NCBI GenBank assembly: GCA_024281135.1 | Contig: JAMXLG010000181.1 | Span: forward strand, 1 to 7,346 | Origin: Vulcanimicrobiia bacterium | Lineage (GTDB): Bacteria > Eremiobacterota > Eremiobacteria > Baltobacterales > Baltobacteraceae | Reading direction: 5' to 3' | Length of the DNA: 7,346 nucleotides | Shown here: positions 1 to 6,523 of the stretch, piece after piece | Layout of the letters: each line of letters begins with the position of its first letter | Numbering within the stretch: the stretch's first letter is position 1 | Program-made: the position numbers and the translations under genes | Notes under the pieces: generated by a model | The model's database searches: none | Seen by the model: the letters and a program-made list of their open reading frames with translations, nothing else | Told to the model about the DNA's origin: nothing

Positions 1-1621
1 CGGGCGCAACCGAGCGTGGATCGGCGCCGAGCACCACAAAGTCGGCGAGCTTGCCCGGCGTTATCGAACCCTTTGTATTTTCTTCGAACGTTGCGAATGC
101 TCCGTCGAGCGTCCAAACCTTGATGGCCTCTTGAACAGTTACGCGCTGTCCGGCACCGTACACAATCCCATGTGAACTCTTGCGCGTCACCATGTCGCCG
201 ATGCGCAGCATCGGATCCGCAGCAGAGATCGGTGAATCGGAATGACCTGCGACGTGAATGCCGGAATCGATCGCGCTGCGATACGCATGCATGTATTTCA
301 GCCGTTCAGCGCCGTAGGATGCCAGCTTCTCGCCATGCTCCCACATGTACGAGTGAAAGACGAGCACGACGTTCGCAGCTCGGGCCCGCGAGAGAAGTTC
401 GGGGTTCATAACGCTTGCGTGCTCGACACGATGCCGCGCATCGGGGCGCGGATTTGCCGCCTGCGCGCGCTCGATCGCGGTCAGAACCATATCGATCTCG
501 CGGTCACCGTTGGAGTGCGTCGCGATTCGCCAGCCGGCATCGTGCATGGTCCGGAAGTCGAGGTCGAGTTGTGTTTGCGATCGCGCGGGAGGAATACCAA
601 AGTAGCCGGGACGATCGGAATAGGCATCGCGGAGCCACGCCGTCCGCCCGCTCAGCGAATTCCCCTGAAACGTCTTGATCGCCGTGAGCCGGAGCCGGTC
701 GTCCCCTAATCCTTGGCGCGCCCCGGTCTGGACGAACTGCTCGAACGAAGACTGCAGGCACATGAAGCCGACGCGAACCGGATTGCCGGCATCGCCCACC
801 GCCTTGATCTCGGCGAGAAACTCGGGACTTCCGCCGGCGATGCCAACACTCGTGAGACCTTTAGCCGCATAAGCTCGAAAGCATGTCAGCAGGCCGTTGA
901 TGCGTTCCGCCGGCGGAATCTCGACTTGATGCTCCGGACCGACTGCGTTCGCGATCGCCGCGCGCGCACTTTCTCGCACGACGCCGTTCGGACCGCCATC
1001 GGGATCGCGATCGAAGGCGCCCCCCGGTGGGTCAGGCGTTTGTGGCCCTAGGCCCGACGCCTGAAGAACGTAGGTGTTTACGACCGTGATGTGGCCAGAT
1101 GCGTGCGTGATGCTAATCGGATGCACCGTCGATGCTCGATCGAGGTCGTGGCGTGTCGGATGCCGTCCTAGCGCTACGTCGTCGTATCCGTAGCCGCTCA
1201 CGAGCTTACCCGGCGGTGTCACGGTCGCCTTTTTTCGCAAAATTTCAACGAGTTGATCCATGCTGGGAGCGACATCGGGGCCGAGCCATGGCGTATAATA
1301 CAGCGAGTCGGGCTCGAAGATGGTGCGCGGATGCAGATGCACGTCGTTGAAGCCGGGAACGACGGTCTTGCCGCCGGCGTCCACGACCTCGGTGGAACTA
1401 CCGCGCAGCGCCGCAATCTCCGAATTCAAACCGACCGCGATGAAACGTCCGCCGCGAATCGCAAACGCCTGCGCGGCCGGCCGCACGGCGTCGACCGTTA
1501 TGACCTTTGCGTTGAGCACCACGATATCAGGAGAGTCTGCCGAAGTGCCGACAAAAGCACCGACCGAAGTCGACGTTGGCAGCAATCCCGTTAACAGCGA
1601 AACGAATTCACGCCGGCGCAC
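1..1621 (-). CDS. YtcJ-like amidohydrolase (Amidohydro_3), 3' end cut by window edge
   Basis: This is a metal-dependent hydrolase of the amidohydrolase superfamily, YtcJ/NfdA-like branch, which hydrolyses amide or similar bonds; the substrate cannot be read from the sequence. About 540 residues are present without a stop, and only the last few tens should lie beyond the edge. Family landmarks appear in order: VITVDA near residue 40, VVPGFNDVHLHP with the metal-binding HxH at H95/H97, GYDDVALGRHPTRHDLD, a DPPGG segment, AIKTF with the probable bridging lysine K316, THSNGD with H369, VEHAS with H401, SDSP with catalytic D462, and GSITPGKLADFVVL near the end. All five metal-centre positions are kept. 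The GTG start at 1621 is the first possible start after an in-frame TGA and has GAGGTG at 1631-1626. The N-terminus RRREFV followed by a hydrophobic stretch looks like a Tat signal, suggesting export of the folded enzyme. The gene is divergent from the TonB receptor. Confidence 0.9.
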   Translation of the reverse strand, partial: MRRREFVSLLTGLLPTSTSVGAFVGTSADSPDIVVLNAKVITVDAVRPAAQAFAIRGGRFIAVGLNSEIAALRGSSTEVVDAGGKTVVPGFNDVHLHPRTIFEPDSLYYTPWLGPDVAPSMDQLVEILRKKATVTPPGKLVSGYGYDDVALGRHPTRHDLDRASTVHPISITHASGHITVVNTYVLQASGLGPQTPDPPGGAFDRDPDGGPNGVVRESARAAIANAVGPEHQVEIPPAERINGLLTCFRAYAAKGLTSVGIAGGSPEFLAEIKAVGDAGNPVRVGFMCLQSSFEQFVQTGARQGLGDDRLRLTAIKTFQGNSLSGRTAWLRDAYSDRPGYFGIPPARSQTQLDLDFRTMHDAGWRIATHSNGDREIDMVLTAIERAQAANPRPDARHRVEHASVMNPELLSRARAANVVLVFHSYMWEHGEKLASYGAERLKYMHAYRSAIDSGIHVAGHSDSPISAADPMLRIGDMVTRKSSHGIVYGAGQRVTVQEAIKVWTLDGAFATFEENTKGSITPGKLADFVVLGADPRSVAP

Positions 1622-1847
1622 GTCACACCTCGCACCTCAGCATCGCGCAAGACCGTCCTGGCTGAGCGTTCGGCACGGCGCCGTTGATCTCCCTATCGAC
1701 ACCGAACAAGCAATCAGATGGCAGCAGAGGGCGCTGTTACATCTTGTAATTATGTTAAGGAAGACGCAAATGTGATTTATTGTTTCGATAAAGACGGCAC
1801 CGGCGCGCTGGCGCTAAGATAGATTCGCCCCGGTTCTGCTTAGTGAA
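1622..1847. promoter_or_regulatory. Divergent intergenic region with AT-rich island
   Basis: This gap separates the amidohydrolase start from the TonB receptor and must hold both promoters. The most AT-rich part is about 1737-1795, which stands out against the GC-rich surroundings and is the likeliest promoter zone. I found only weak sigma70-like matches: TTGTAA at 1744 without a good -10 element, and TAAGAT at 1815-1820 without a matched -35. I therefore do not assign exact promoters. No RNA gene, convincing intrinsic terminator or riboswitch fold is apparent. Confidence 0.4.
1737..1749. repeat. Short inverted repeat TTACA-TCT-TGTAA
   Basis: Perfect 5-bp arms separated by 3 bp lie in the AT-rich part of the divergent intergenic region. 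The size and location fit a dimeric-repressor half-site pair, but arms this short also arise by chance. Confidence 0.3.
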
Positions 1848-1859
1848 GTGAGCTTCCAC

Positions 1860-4517
1860 ATGCGCCAACGGTTGCTGTCGCTGCTGCTTTTGGGGTCCGT
1901 AGTCGCGACCCCGTTTACGGGGCGCGCCGATGGCGGAACAACTATAACCGGCCGCGTGCTGTCGACCTCCGGTGGCCTACCGGTAGCTGGCGCAGCCGTC
2001 GAGCTCGATCGGAACGGCGGCAAGGTCGCCGCCACGACGACCGATTCGTCCGGCAATTTTCGCTTTCAAAATGAACCGCCCGGGCAGTACTCGCTGCTGA
2101 TCTCAGCAGAGGGATATGTCACGACGCGCCAGGGCGGCGTTCTGATCCAAAGCGGTCAGTCGCAGGTCAGCCTGCAACTCGCGATCACGCCAACGCGCGG
2201 CCTTCGAGAAATTGCGAGCGTATCGGTTTCGCGGCAGGCGGCGCTTCAGACGTCCACAACGATCAACGAGTCGGTTAACGCGACGAACGTGCAAACGCAG
2301 AATTACGCGCGCGCCGGCGACACGCTCATTGGGTTGCCCGGAGTCAACACGCAGACCGGTTCGTCGATAGGCGATGACCTCGCCGTGAGCATCCGCGGCT
2401 TCGACGCGACGGAAACGGCCACGCTGCTGGATGGGCATCAGATCGGCCCGATCGGTGCCTTCGGTAGTGGATACGACTATCAGGTGTCGCCGTTCTGGGG
2501 CCTCAGCAGCATCGATGTGATCTTCGGTTCGGGCGCTACCGGTATCTACGGAGCTTCGACCATTGCGGGCGCCGTGAACTTTCGCACGATCGATCCCACC
2601 CAGAAGCCGAGCGGCCTCATCACGCAAGGCTTCGGGGACAACGGCAAGCTGCTAACCGGCGTGCAGTTCACCGGGACCTTCGGGAAGCTTGGCTATGCGT
2701 TTTCGCAAGGCGTTCAAGGGACGTACGGCAACTTCGCCCCCGCCTACTACTTGCAGAACGGCCTTCTAGGCACCAACTTCACGCAGGCTAACATGAACGC
2801 CAACACTTATGTGATGACCGGCGACTATCTTTTGCGCAACACCGTTGGCAAGATCGTATATTCCTTCGACCCCAAGACGACACTGACGCTCACCGCCTTC
2901 TCCGCGACGTCGTGGGATGATAAGAGCGGAAACGGCGACAACGACTTCAACCCCTATCCGTACACGTTGTATAACGGGCAACAGATTATCGCGAACAACG
3001 AAACGACGAAGGTGAAGTTGCCGAACGGAGAGACAGGTAAGTGCACGGATTCGATCGCCGTTCTCAGCGATGTGCCACTAGGATATTCCTGCTTGACGGC
3101 CCCGCAGTACGCTGCGGTAGCTTCCGGCCCAAGCGGCGGCGGCCCCGGACCATGGCAAGCGATCCGCAATCAAGACTACCACGCGCGTTTCCAGACGTCG
3201 GTGGGCGTGAACCAAATCGTCGTGGACGCGTTCACCGATCACTATGCGCTCGACTACAACCGTAGTGTAGCGGGCGGCGGATATAACACGAGTATTTACA
3301 ACACCAACGGCATCTTGTTCGGTGACGAGATAACCAGCAATAAGAACGACCTCGCGTTCGGCTACTATTGGCAGAAACAGCGCCAAACGGGCGACGCGTA
3401 TCCCACCGTCGACATCTTCGGGAATCTTACGAACGTACAATCGGACTATGCGGAGCTGCAGCTTTCAAACTCGAACTATTACATCCGCGATTCATATCAA
3501 TTCTCCGATCAGTTCTCGGCGTTCGGCCAGTTCTGGCTCCAGCAGCTGGTACAGACCCGCTCGAACTCGTTCAATCCGCGGCTTTCGTTCATCTACCGCC
3601 CTACGAACGCCGACGTGATTCGGCTCACGGGCGGCAAAGCGAACAGCGTTCCCGACCCCGGTCTTCTCTACGGCCCTCCATCATTCAACACGACGCCCTC
3701 AAATATCAATCCAACGTGCGGCCCGCACGACCTGACCGCCATCGGAAGCATCAGCAATCCGAACCTGGTTCCTGAGACCGCCGACGACCTCGAATTCTCG
3801 TACGGGCATCGCTTCCACGGCGGCGTAACCGCATCAGTCGACGTCTACACCACCTACGAGCACGACGCGCTTCAAAACGGTACGTTGCCCCTGAGCGCCC
3901 TCGGCCAAACGTCGGTGCCTCCGAGCCTCGTCCAGCAGTACTTGGCCCGCATTCATCAGGTCTGCGGCACCAACCCCACGACCGCAAACTTAGCCGTAAC
4001 TACGACGTATAATGCCGCGGCTGCGCGGTATCAGGGCTATCAGTTGGGCGTAACCTGGAACCCGCTCCGGCAACTGCTCTTCGACGTCGAATACAACACG
4101 CAGTCGGCGGCGTTCCTAAACATTCCAGACTCAATCCTTCAACAGAACACTACCACGATCAACGGCGCGCAGATCGCCGGCATTCCATTGCACAAAGCAA
4201 CCGCTACGCTCTCGTATGGGAACCGCGGCTTCGACGCGCAGCTCATCGGCAACTACATCGGACCAAACAACACCTATAACCGGCAAGGGTTCTGGTTCGC
4301 AAATGCGAACGTGTCGCAAGCGGTCGGCAGCCTCACGTTCAGTCTCTCGGCGAATAATCTCTTCGACAGCGCCGCCCAAATCTGGGGATACTTCGGCTTA
4401 GGGCTATTCATCCCAGAAAATAAGTTTGGTACCGATACCAATGCGTTCCAGCAGAGTGTGGAGCAGTTCGGGCTCCCGTACCGGCAACTGTTTTTTACTG
4501 TCAGCGAGCATTTTTAG
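1860..4517 (+). CDS. TonB-dependent outer-membrane receptor with N-terminal carboxypeptidase-regulatory-like domain
   Basis: This is an outer-membrane, TonB-driven transporter of about 885 residues; the ligand is unknown. From the ATG at 1860 there is a signal peptide (MRQRLLSLLLLG, probable cleavage after GRA near residue 23). A CarboxypepD_reg beta-sandwich follows at about 27-112 (TITGRVLST, PVAGAAVEL, DSSGNFRF, PPGQYSLLISAEGY). A plug domain lies at about 120-245 (SIRGFDATETATLLDG, SSIDVIFGSGATGIYGAS, GAVNFRT), then a beta-barrel ending PYRQLFFTVSEHF, with the terminal Phe used in outer-membrane insertion. An in-frame GTG at 1848 would add four residues. I prefer the ATG because AAGTGAG at 1846-1852 sits 7 nt before it and the signal peptide then begins normally. 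Four cysteines in predicted barrel loops (GKCTD/GYSCLT and PTCGPH/HQVCGT) may form disulfides. The last 4 bp overlap the convergent FAD gene. Confidence 0.93.
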   Translation: MRQRLLSLLLLGSVVATPFTGRADGGTTITGRVLSTSGGLPVAGAAVELDRNGGKVAATTTDSSGNFRFQNEPPGQYSLLISAEGYVTTRQGGVLIQSGQSQVSLQLAITPTRGLREIASVSVSRQAALQTSTTINESVNATNVQTQNYARAGDTLIGLPGVNTQTGSSIGDDLAVSIRGFDATETATLLDGHQIGPIGAFGSGYDYQVSPFWGLSSIDVIFGSGATGIYGASTIAGAVNFRTIDPTQKPSGLITQGFGDNGKLLTGVQFTGTFGKLGYAFSQGVQGTYGNFAPAYYLQNGLLGTNFTQANMNANTYVMTGDYLLRNTVGKIVYSFDPKTTLTLTAFSATSWDDKSGNGDNDFNPYPYTLYNGQQIIANNETTKVKLPNGETGKCTDSIAVLSDVPLGYSCLTAPQYAAVASGPSGGGPGPWQAIRNQDYHARFQTSVGVNQIVVDAFTDHYALDYNRSVAGGGYNTSIYNTNGILFGDEITSNKNDLAFGYYWQKQRQTGDAYPTVDIFGNLTNVQSDYAELQLSNSNYYIRDSYQFSDQFSAFGQFWLQQLVQTRSNSFNPRLSFIYRPTNADVIRLTGGKANSVPDPGLLYGPPSFNTTPSNINPTCGPHDLTAIGSISNPNLVPETADDLEFSYGHRFHGGVTASVDVYTTYEHDALQNGTLPLSALGQTSVPPSLVQQYLARIHQVCGTNPTTANLAVTTTYNAAAARYQGYQLGVTWNPLRQLLFDVEYNTQSAAFLNIPDSILQQNTTTINGAQIAGIPLHKATATLSYGNRGFDAQLIGNYIGPNNTYNRQGFWFANANVSQAVGSLTFSLSANNLFDSAAQIWGYFGLGLFIPENKFGTDTNAFQQSVEQFGLPYRQLFFTVSEHF

Positions 4518-5650
4518 CTGCGCGCAACCAGCTCGTCGATGACCTCTTCGGCAAGCGCGAACGACGTGCTCATTCCGTTTCCGGCCGTTACGACCACAAC
4601 GCGCGTATCGGGGTCGGGAGCCTCAACGAACCATTCGCAAGACGCCGACTGCGGGTAGAGGCCGATCCAGCGTTCTGCCACGTCACCGTTCGGGATCTCT
4701 AAGACGCTGCGCGCAAGCCGCAGCATCGCCGACTCGACCTCGGAGCTAAAAAATGGATCCGGCGTGGCGCCATACTCGTGGGAGTCTCCGACGATGAGTG
4801 AGCCATCGGAGCTTTGTACGACGATCAAATGAATTCCGTAGGCGACGATGTCGGGATGGCGCTCGACCAGTAACGTCCGGAGCCGCGAGGCTGCGGGCAA
4901 CGCGCTAAAGCCGGCGTAGCGGATCAAAGCAAAGTCGGACATGATTGAGCCCGGCAATCGCCAGTCGCGCGGCTGCGTGGCGAGTCGCAGCATCTGCAGT
5001 TTGCAGAGTCGTACGCCGTTGCGCGCGCAAATCTCCGGAAAAAGCGTTGTGAGGTCCGTTCCAGGCGCCACGATAATTTTGTCGGCGTAGATCACTCCGT
5101 CGCTCGTGTCGAGCCGCGGCGTCGCCACCGCGCCGACGTTTATGCCGCGAAGGATCGTCACGCCGAAACGGCGTTCGAGATATTCGGTTAGCGCGGGTAT
5201 CGCCGTACGCGCCTCGACGCGCAGATCGAGCGAGCTCCATAGAGCGCCCGCAACGCCTTCGGTACGGGCCATGGGGAGGCGCTGCCGCACCAAATCCGCA
5301 TTCAACAGCTCGCATCCGTCGGCCATATCGGTAGTCATGAACTGTTCGAGCACATCGAGGGCTTCGCTCGAGTGAACCACGACGCAGGCGGTGCGGTGAA
5401 CGATCGGAATATTTGCCGAAGCGGCGAGCTCTCCCCAAACTTCGCGAGATCGCCGTGCGCGGCGCCATACGGTTCCTTGCGACTGGCCACTAACGGTGAT
5501 GAATCCGAAGTTGCGAATCGACGCGCCGTTTGCGCGATGGTCCCGATCGGCGACAACAACGCGCAGCCCCAAACGCGCCGCAGCGAGCGCGTGTGCGAGT
5601 CCGACGATCCCCGCTCCGACGATTGCGACGTCGTACCGCGGCTGCGCCAT
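4514..5650 (-). CDS. FAD-dependent oxidoreductase of phosphonate clusters (TIGR03364/PbfC-PbfD-like), predicted aminophosphonate oxidase
   Basis: This is a cytosolic DAO-family flavoenzyme of 378 residues. The N-terminal Rossmann motif VAIVGAGIVGLAHA has GxGxxG at residues 12-17, and acidic D35 at the end of the second strand should bind the FAD ribose. GASIRNFGFI at about 42-51 and AGNGMSTSFALAEE near the C-terminus recall TIGR03364, a family described as linked to phosphonatase genes. From memory, characterised relatives oxidise 2-aminoethylphosphonate or its N-methyl form to phosphonoacetaldehyde. The gene lies directly downstream of phnX, which uses that product, so the same reaction is inferred here. 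The ATG at 5650 follows the phnX stop by one base (TAG-A-ATG) with no clear Shine-Dalgarno, implying coupled translation. A longer in-frame start at 5701 would lie inside phnX and add 17 residues before the Rossmann fold. The exact amine substrate, and oxidase versus dehydrogenase, are not settled. Confidence 0.85.
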   Translation of the reverse strand: MAQPRYDVAIVGAGIVGLAHALAAARLGLRVVVADRDHRANGASIRNFGFITVSGQSQGTVWRRARRSREVWGELAASANIPIVHRTACVVVHSSEALDVLEQFMTTDMADGCELLNADLVRQRLPMARTEGVAGALWSSLDLRVEARTAIPALTEYLERRFGVTILRGINVGAVATPRLDTSDGVIYADKIIVAPGTDLTTLFPEICARNGVRLCKLQMLRLATQPRDWRLPGSIMSDFALIRYAGFSALPAASRLRTLLVERHPDIVAYGIHLIVVQSSDGSLIVGDSHEYGATPDPFFSSEVESAMLRLARSVLEIPNGDVAERWIGLYPQSASCEWFVEAPDPDTRVVVVTAGNGMSTSFALAEEVIDELVARS

Positions 5651-5651
5651 T

Positions 5652-6461
5652 CTAGGCGGATGCGACGCCGGTGCGCGCTTCGATCGCTCGAACGACGTCA
5701 CCGAGTTCTGCCACCGTGTCTACAATGAAATCGGCGTCGAAGTGCTGGACCCTACTGCGCGCGGCATTTCGCAAATGCGTTCGAGCGTCGGCGTCGAGCG
5801 CCGACCATTCGTCGAGGGAGAGGCCCACCTCATTGCCGGAAACCGCGACCGCCACCGTCCAAAGGCCGGCGTTGCGGCCCTCGTCGATGCCAGCGCGGGT
5901 ATCGTCGACTTTGACTCCGGCGGCATTTTCGAGTGCCAACAGTTGAAGGCATTTGAGCGAAAGATCCGCGGCGGGGCGGCCGGCCGCGACCTCGTCGGCC
6001 GCGACGATGCAATCGGGAACGAAACCGCGCGCGGCCGCAGCAGGGGCCAGCAAGTTCATCATGCGCCGCGAGTACCCGGTGTTGGAGCCAATCTTGACGT
6101 TGGCTCCGCGAAGGTAGGCGAGCGCATCGAGCAAGCCCGGAACGGGATCGGCATACTGCGGTAAGATCTCGAGTAGTCGCGCTTGGAAAGCGCCGTACAA
6201 CGCGTCGATGTCGCGCTCGCCCGGCTTCGTTCCGTAAACCGCGTGCCAGCGAGCGCCAAGCGTTTCATCTTCGAGCATTGCGATCAAATGCCGGCGCTTC
6301 TCTAGGCCCATCGGCTTTCGAATCTCTGCGGTCGAGACCGGCACGCCCGCGTCGGCAAACGCCTCGGCAAAGGCGGCTACTGGGGCCATCGATCCAAAAT
6401 CGACGGCGGTACCCGCCCAGTCGAAAATGACGGCTCGAATGGGTCCAGGCCTTCGCATCAT
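5652..6461 (-). CDS. phnX: Phosphonoacetaldehyde hydrolase (phosphonatase)
   Basis: PhnX splits phosphonoacetaldehyde into acetaldehyde and phosphate in the cytosol, the C-P bond-breaking step of aminoethylphosphonate use. At 269 residues it matches the family (about 267-275). The HAD nucleophile is D14 in FDWAGT; as in true phosphonatases the usual second Asp of the DxD motif is Ala. RKPMGLEKRRH carries the Schiff-base lysine K55 plus M51 and H58, aligning with M49, K53 and H56 of the Bacillus cereus enzyme. IGSNTGYSRRMM (Y130), AGRP (R162), VKVDDTRAGIDEGRNAGLWTV and AVSGNEVGLS follow in family order. The cap-domain cysteine equivalent to Cys22 is Ser24. The start is ATG-ATG at 6461/6458, preceded by AAGGAGG at 6472-6466. 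Spacing is 4 nt to the first ATG and 7 nt to the second, so the second may be the real start. It is the first gene of a phnX-FAD oxidoreductase operon. Confidence 0.96.
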   Translation of the reverse strand: MMRRPGPIRAVIFDWAGTAVDFGSMAPVAAFAEAFADAGVPVSTAEIRKPMGLEKRRHLIAMLEDETLGARWHAVYGTKPGERDIDALYGAFQARLLEILPQYADPVPGLLDALAYLRGANVKIGSNTGYSRRMMNLLAPAAAARGFVPDCIVAADEVAAGRPAADLSLKCLQLLALENAAGVKVDDTRAGIDEGRNAGLWTVAVAVSGNEVGLSLDEWSALDADARTHLRNAARSRVQHFDADFIVDTVAELGDVVRAIEARTGVASA

Positions 6462-6465
6462 TAAA

Positions 6466-6472
6466 CCTCCTT
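6466..6472 (-). promoter_or_regulatory. Strong Shine-Dalgarno AAGGAGG for phnX
   Basis: This is a consensus ribosome-binding site on the minus strand. It lies 4 nt from the ATG at 6461 and 7 nt from the adjacent ATG at 6458, so spacing slightly favours the second. Its strength contrasts with the absence of a clear site before the downstream FAD gene. Confidence 0.8.
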
Positions 6473-6479
6473 AACGTTG

Positions 6480-6490
6480 GTGAGATTCAC
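6480..6490. promoter_or_regulatory. Candidate operator, inverted repeat GTGA-GAT-TCAC
   Basis: Perfect 4-bp arms with a 3-bp spacer lie in the 47-bp gap between phnX and the transporter. The site falls upstream of the -10 of the rightward promoter and near the predicted start point of the leftward one, so one bound dimer could control both. No regulator gene is visible in the window, and arms this short may be chance. Confidence 0.35.
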
Positions 6491-6494
6491 GACG

Positions 6495-6523
6495 ATTATA
6501 ATGCGGAGATGCACCGCGAACAA
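6495..6523 (-). promoter_or_regulatory. Predicted phnX promoter, TTGTTC-N17-TATAAT
   Basis: On the minus strand, TTGTTC (6523-6518) and a perfect TATAAT (6500-6495) are separated by exactly 17 bp. The -35 element keeps the TTG core. Transcription would begin near 6488, giving an untranslated leader of about 27 nt that contains the AAGGAGG site. The -35 element lies inside the first codons of the divergent transporter gene. Confidence 0.6.
6497..6502 (+). promoter_or_regulatory. Perfect -10 element (TATAAT) for the transporter
   Basis: TATAAT ends 6 nt before the transporter ATG at 6509, so transcription would start at or next to the start codon and the mRNA would be leaderless or nearly so. 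No good -35 is seen at 16-18 bp (ACGTTG at 17 bp is poor), so an activator or alternative sigma contacts may be needed. It shares the palindrome ATTATAAT (6495-6502) with the leftward promoter. Confidence 0.5.

Noticed and set aside
242..1051. Plus-strand open frames at 242-709 and 713-1051
   Set aside because: They lie opposite the amidohydrolase, whose minus-strand frame carries all family motifs; their own products resemble nothing.
1848..1859. GTG start for the TonB receptor
   Set aside because: The ATG at 1860 has a better-placed purine-rich stretch and begins directly with a normal signal peptide; the GTG adds four residues without support. It is not fully excluded.
2103..2627. 174-residue minus-strand open frame opposite the TonB receptor
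   Set aside because: It is antisense to the receptor's N-terminal and plug domains, has no family-like motif, and lacks a visible ribosome-binding site.
4464..4496. Terminator-like hairpin (CAGTT/AACTG arms plus an inner CGG/CCG) followed by six T
   Set aside because: It lies inside the receptor coding region, about 20 nt before the stop, so termination there would give a stop-less mRNA. The T run is explained by two Phe codons in the final barrel strand, and the stem is bulged.
4514..5701. Longer FAD oxidoreductase starting at 5701
   Set aside because: It would overlap phnX by 50 bp and add 17 residues before the Rossmann motif. The ATG at 5650, one base after the phnX stop, puts GxGxxG at the usual distance from the N-terminus.
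5496..6164. 222-residue open frame antisense to phnX
   Set aside because: Its product is low-complexity and arginine-rich with no recognisable motif, and it lies fully opposite phnX and the FAD gene start. It is a high-GC shadow frame.
5652..6461. Apparent loss of the second acidic residue of HAD motif IV in PhnX (VDDTRAGIDEG instead of GDTxxD)
   Set aside because: As I recall them, proteobacterial PhnX proteins carry the same VDDxxPGI-type motif, so this looks like a family variant rather than a defect.
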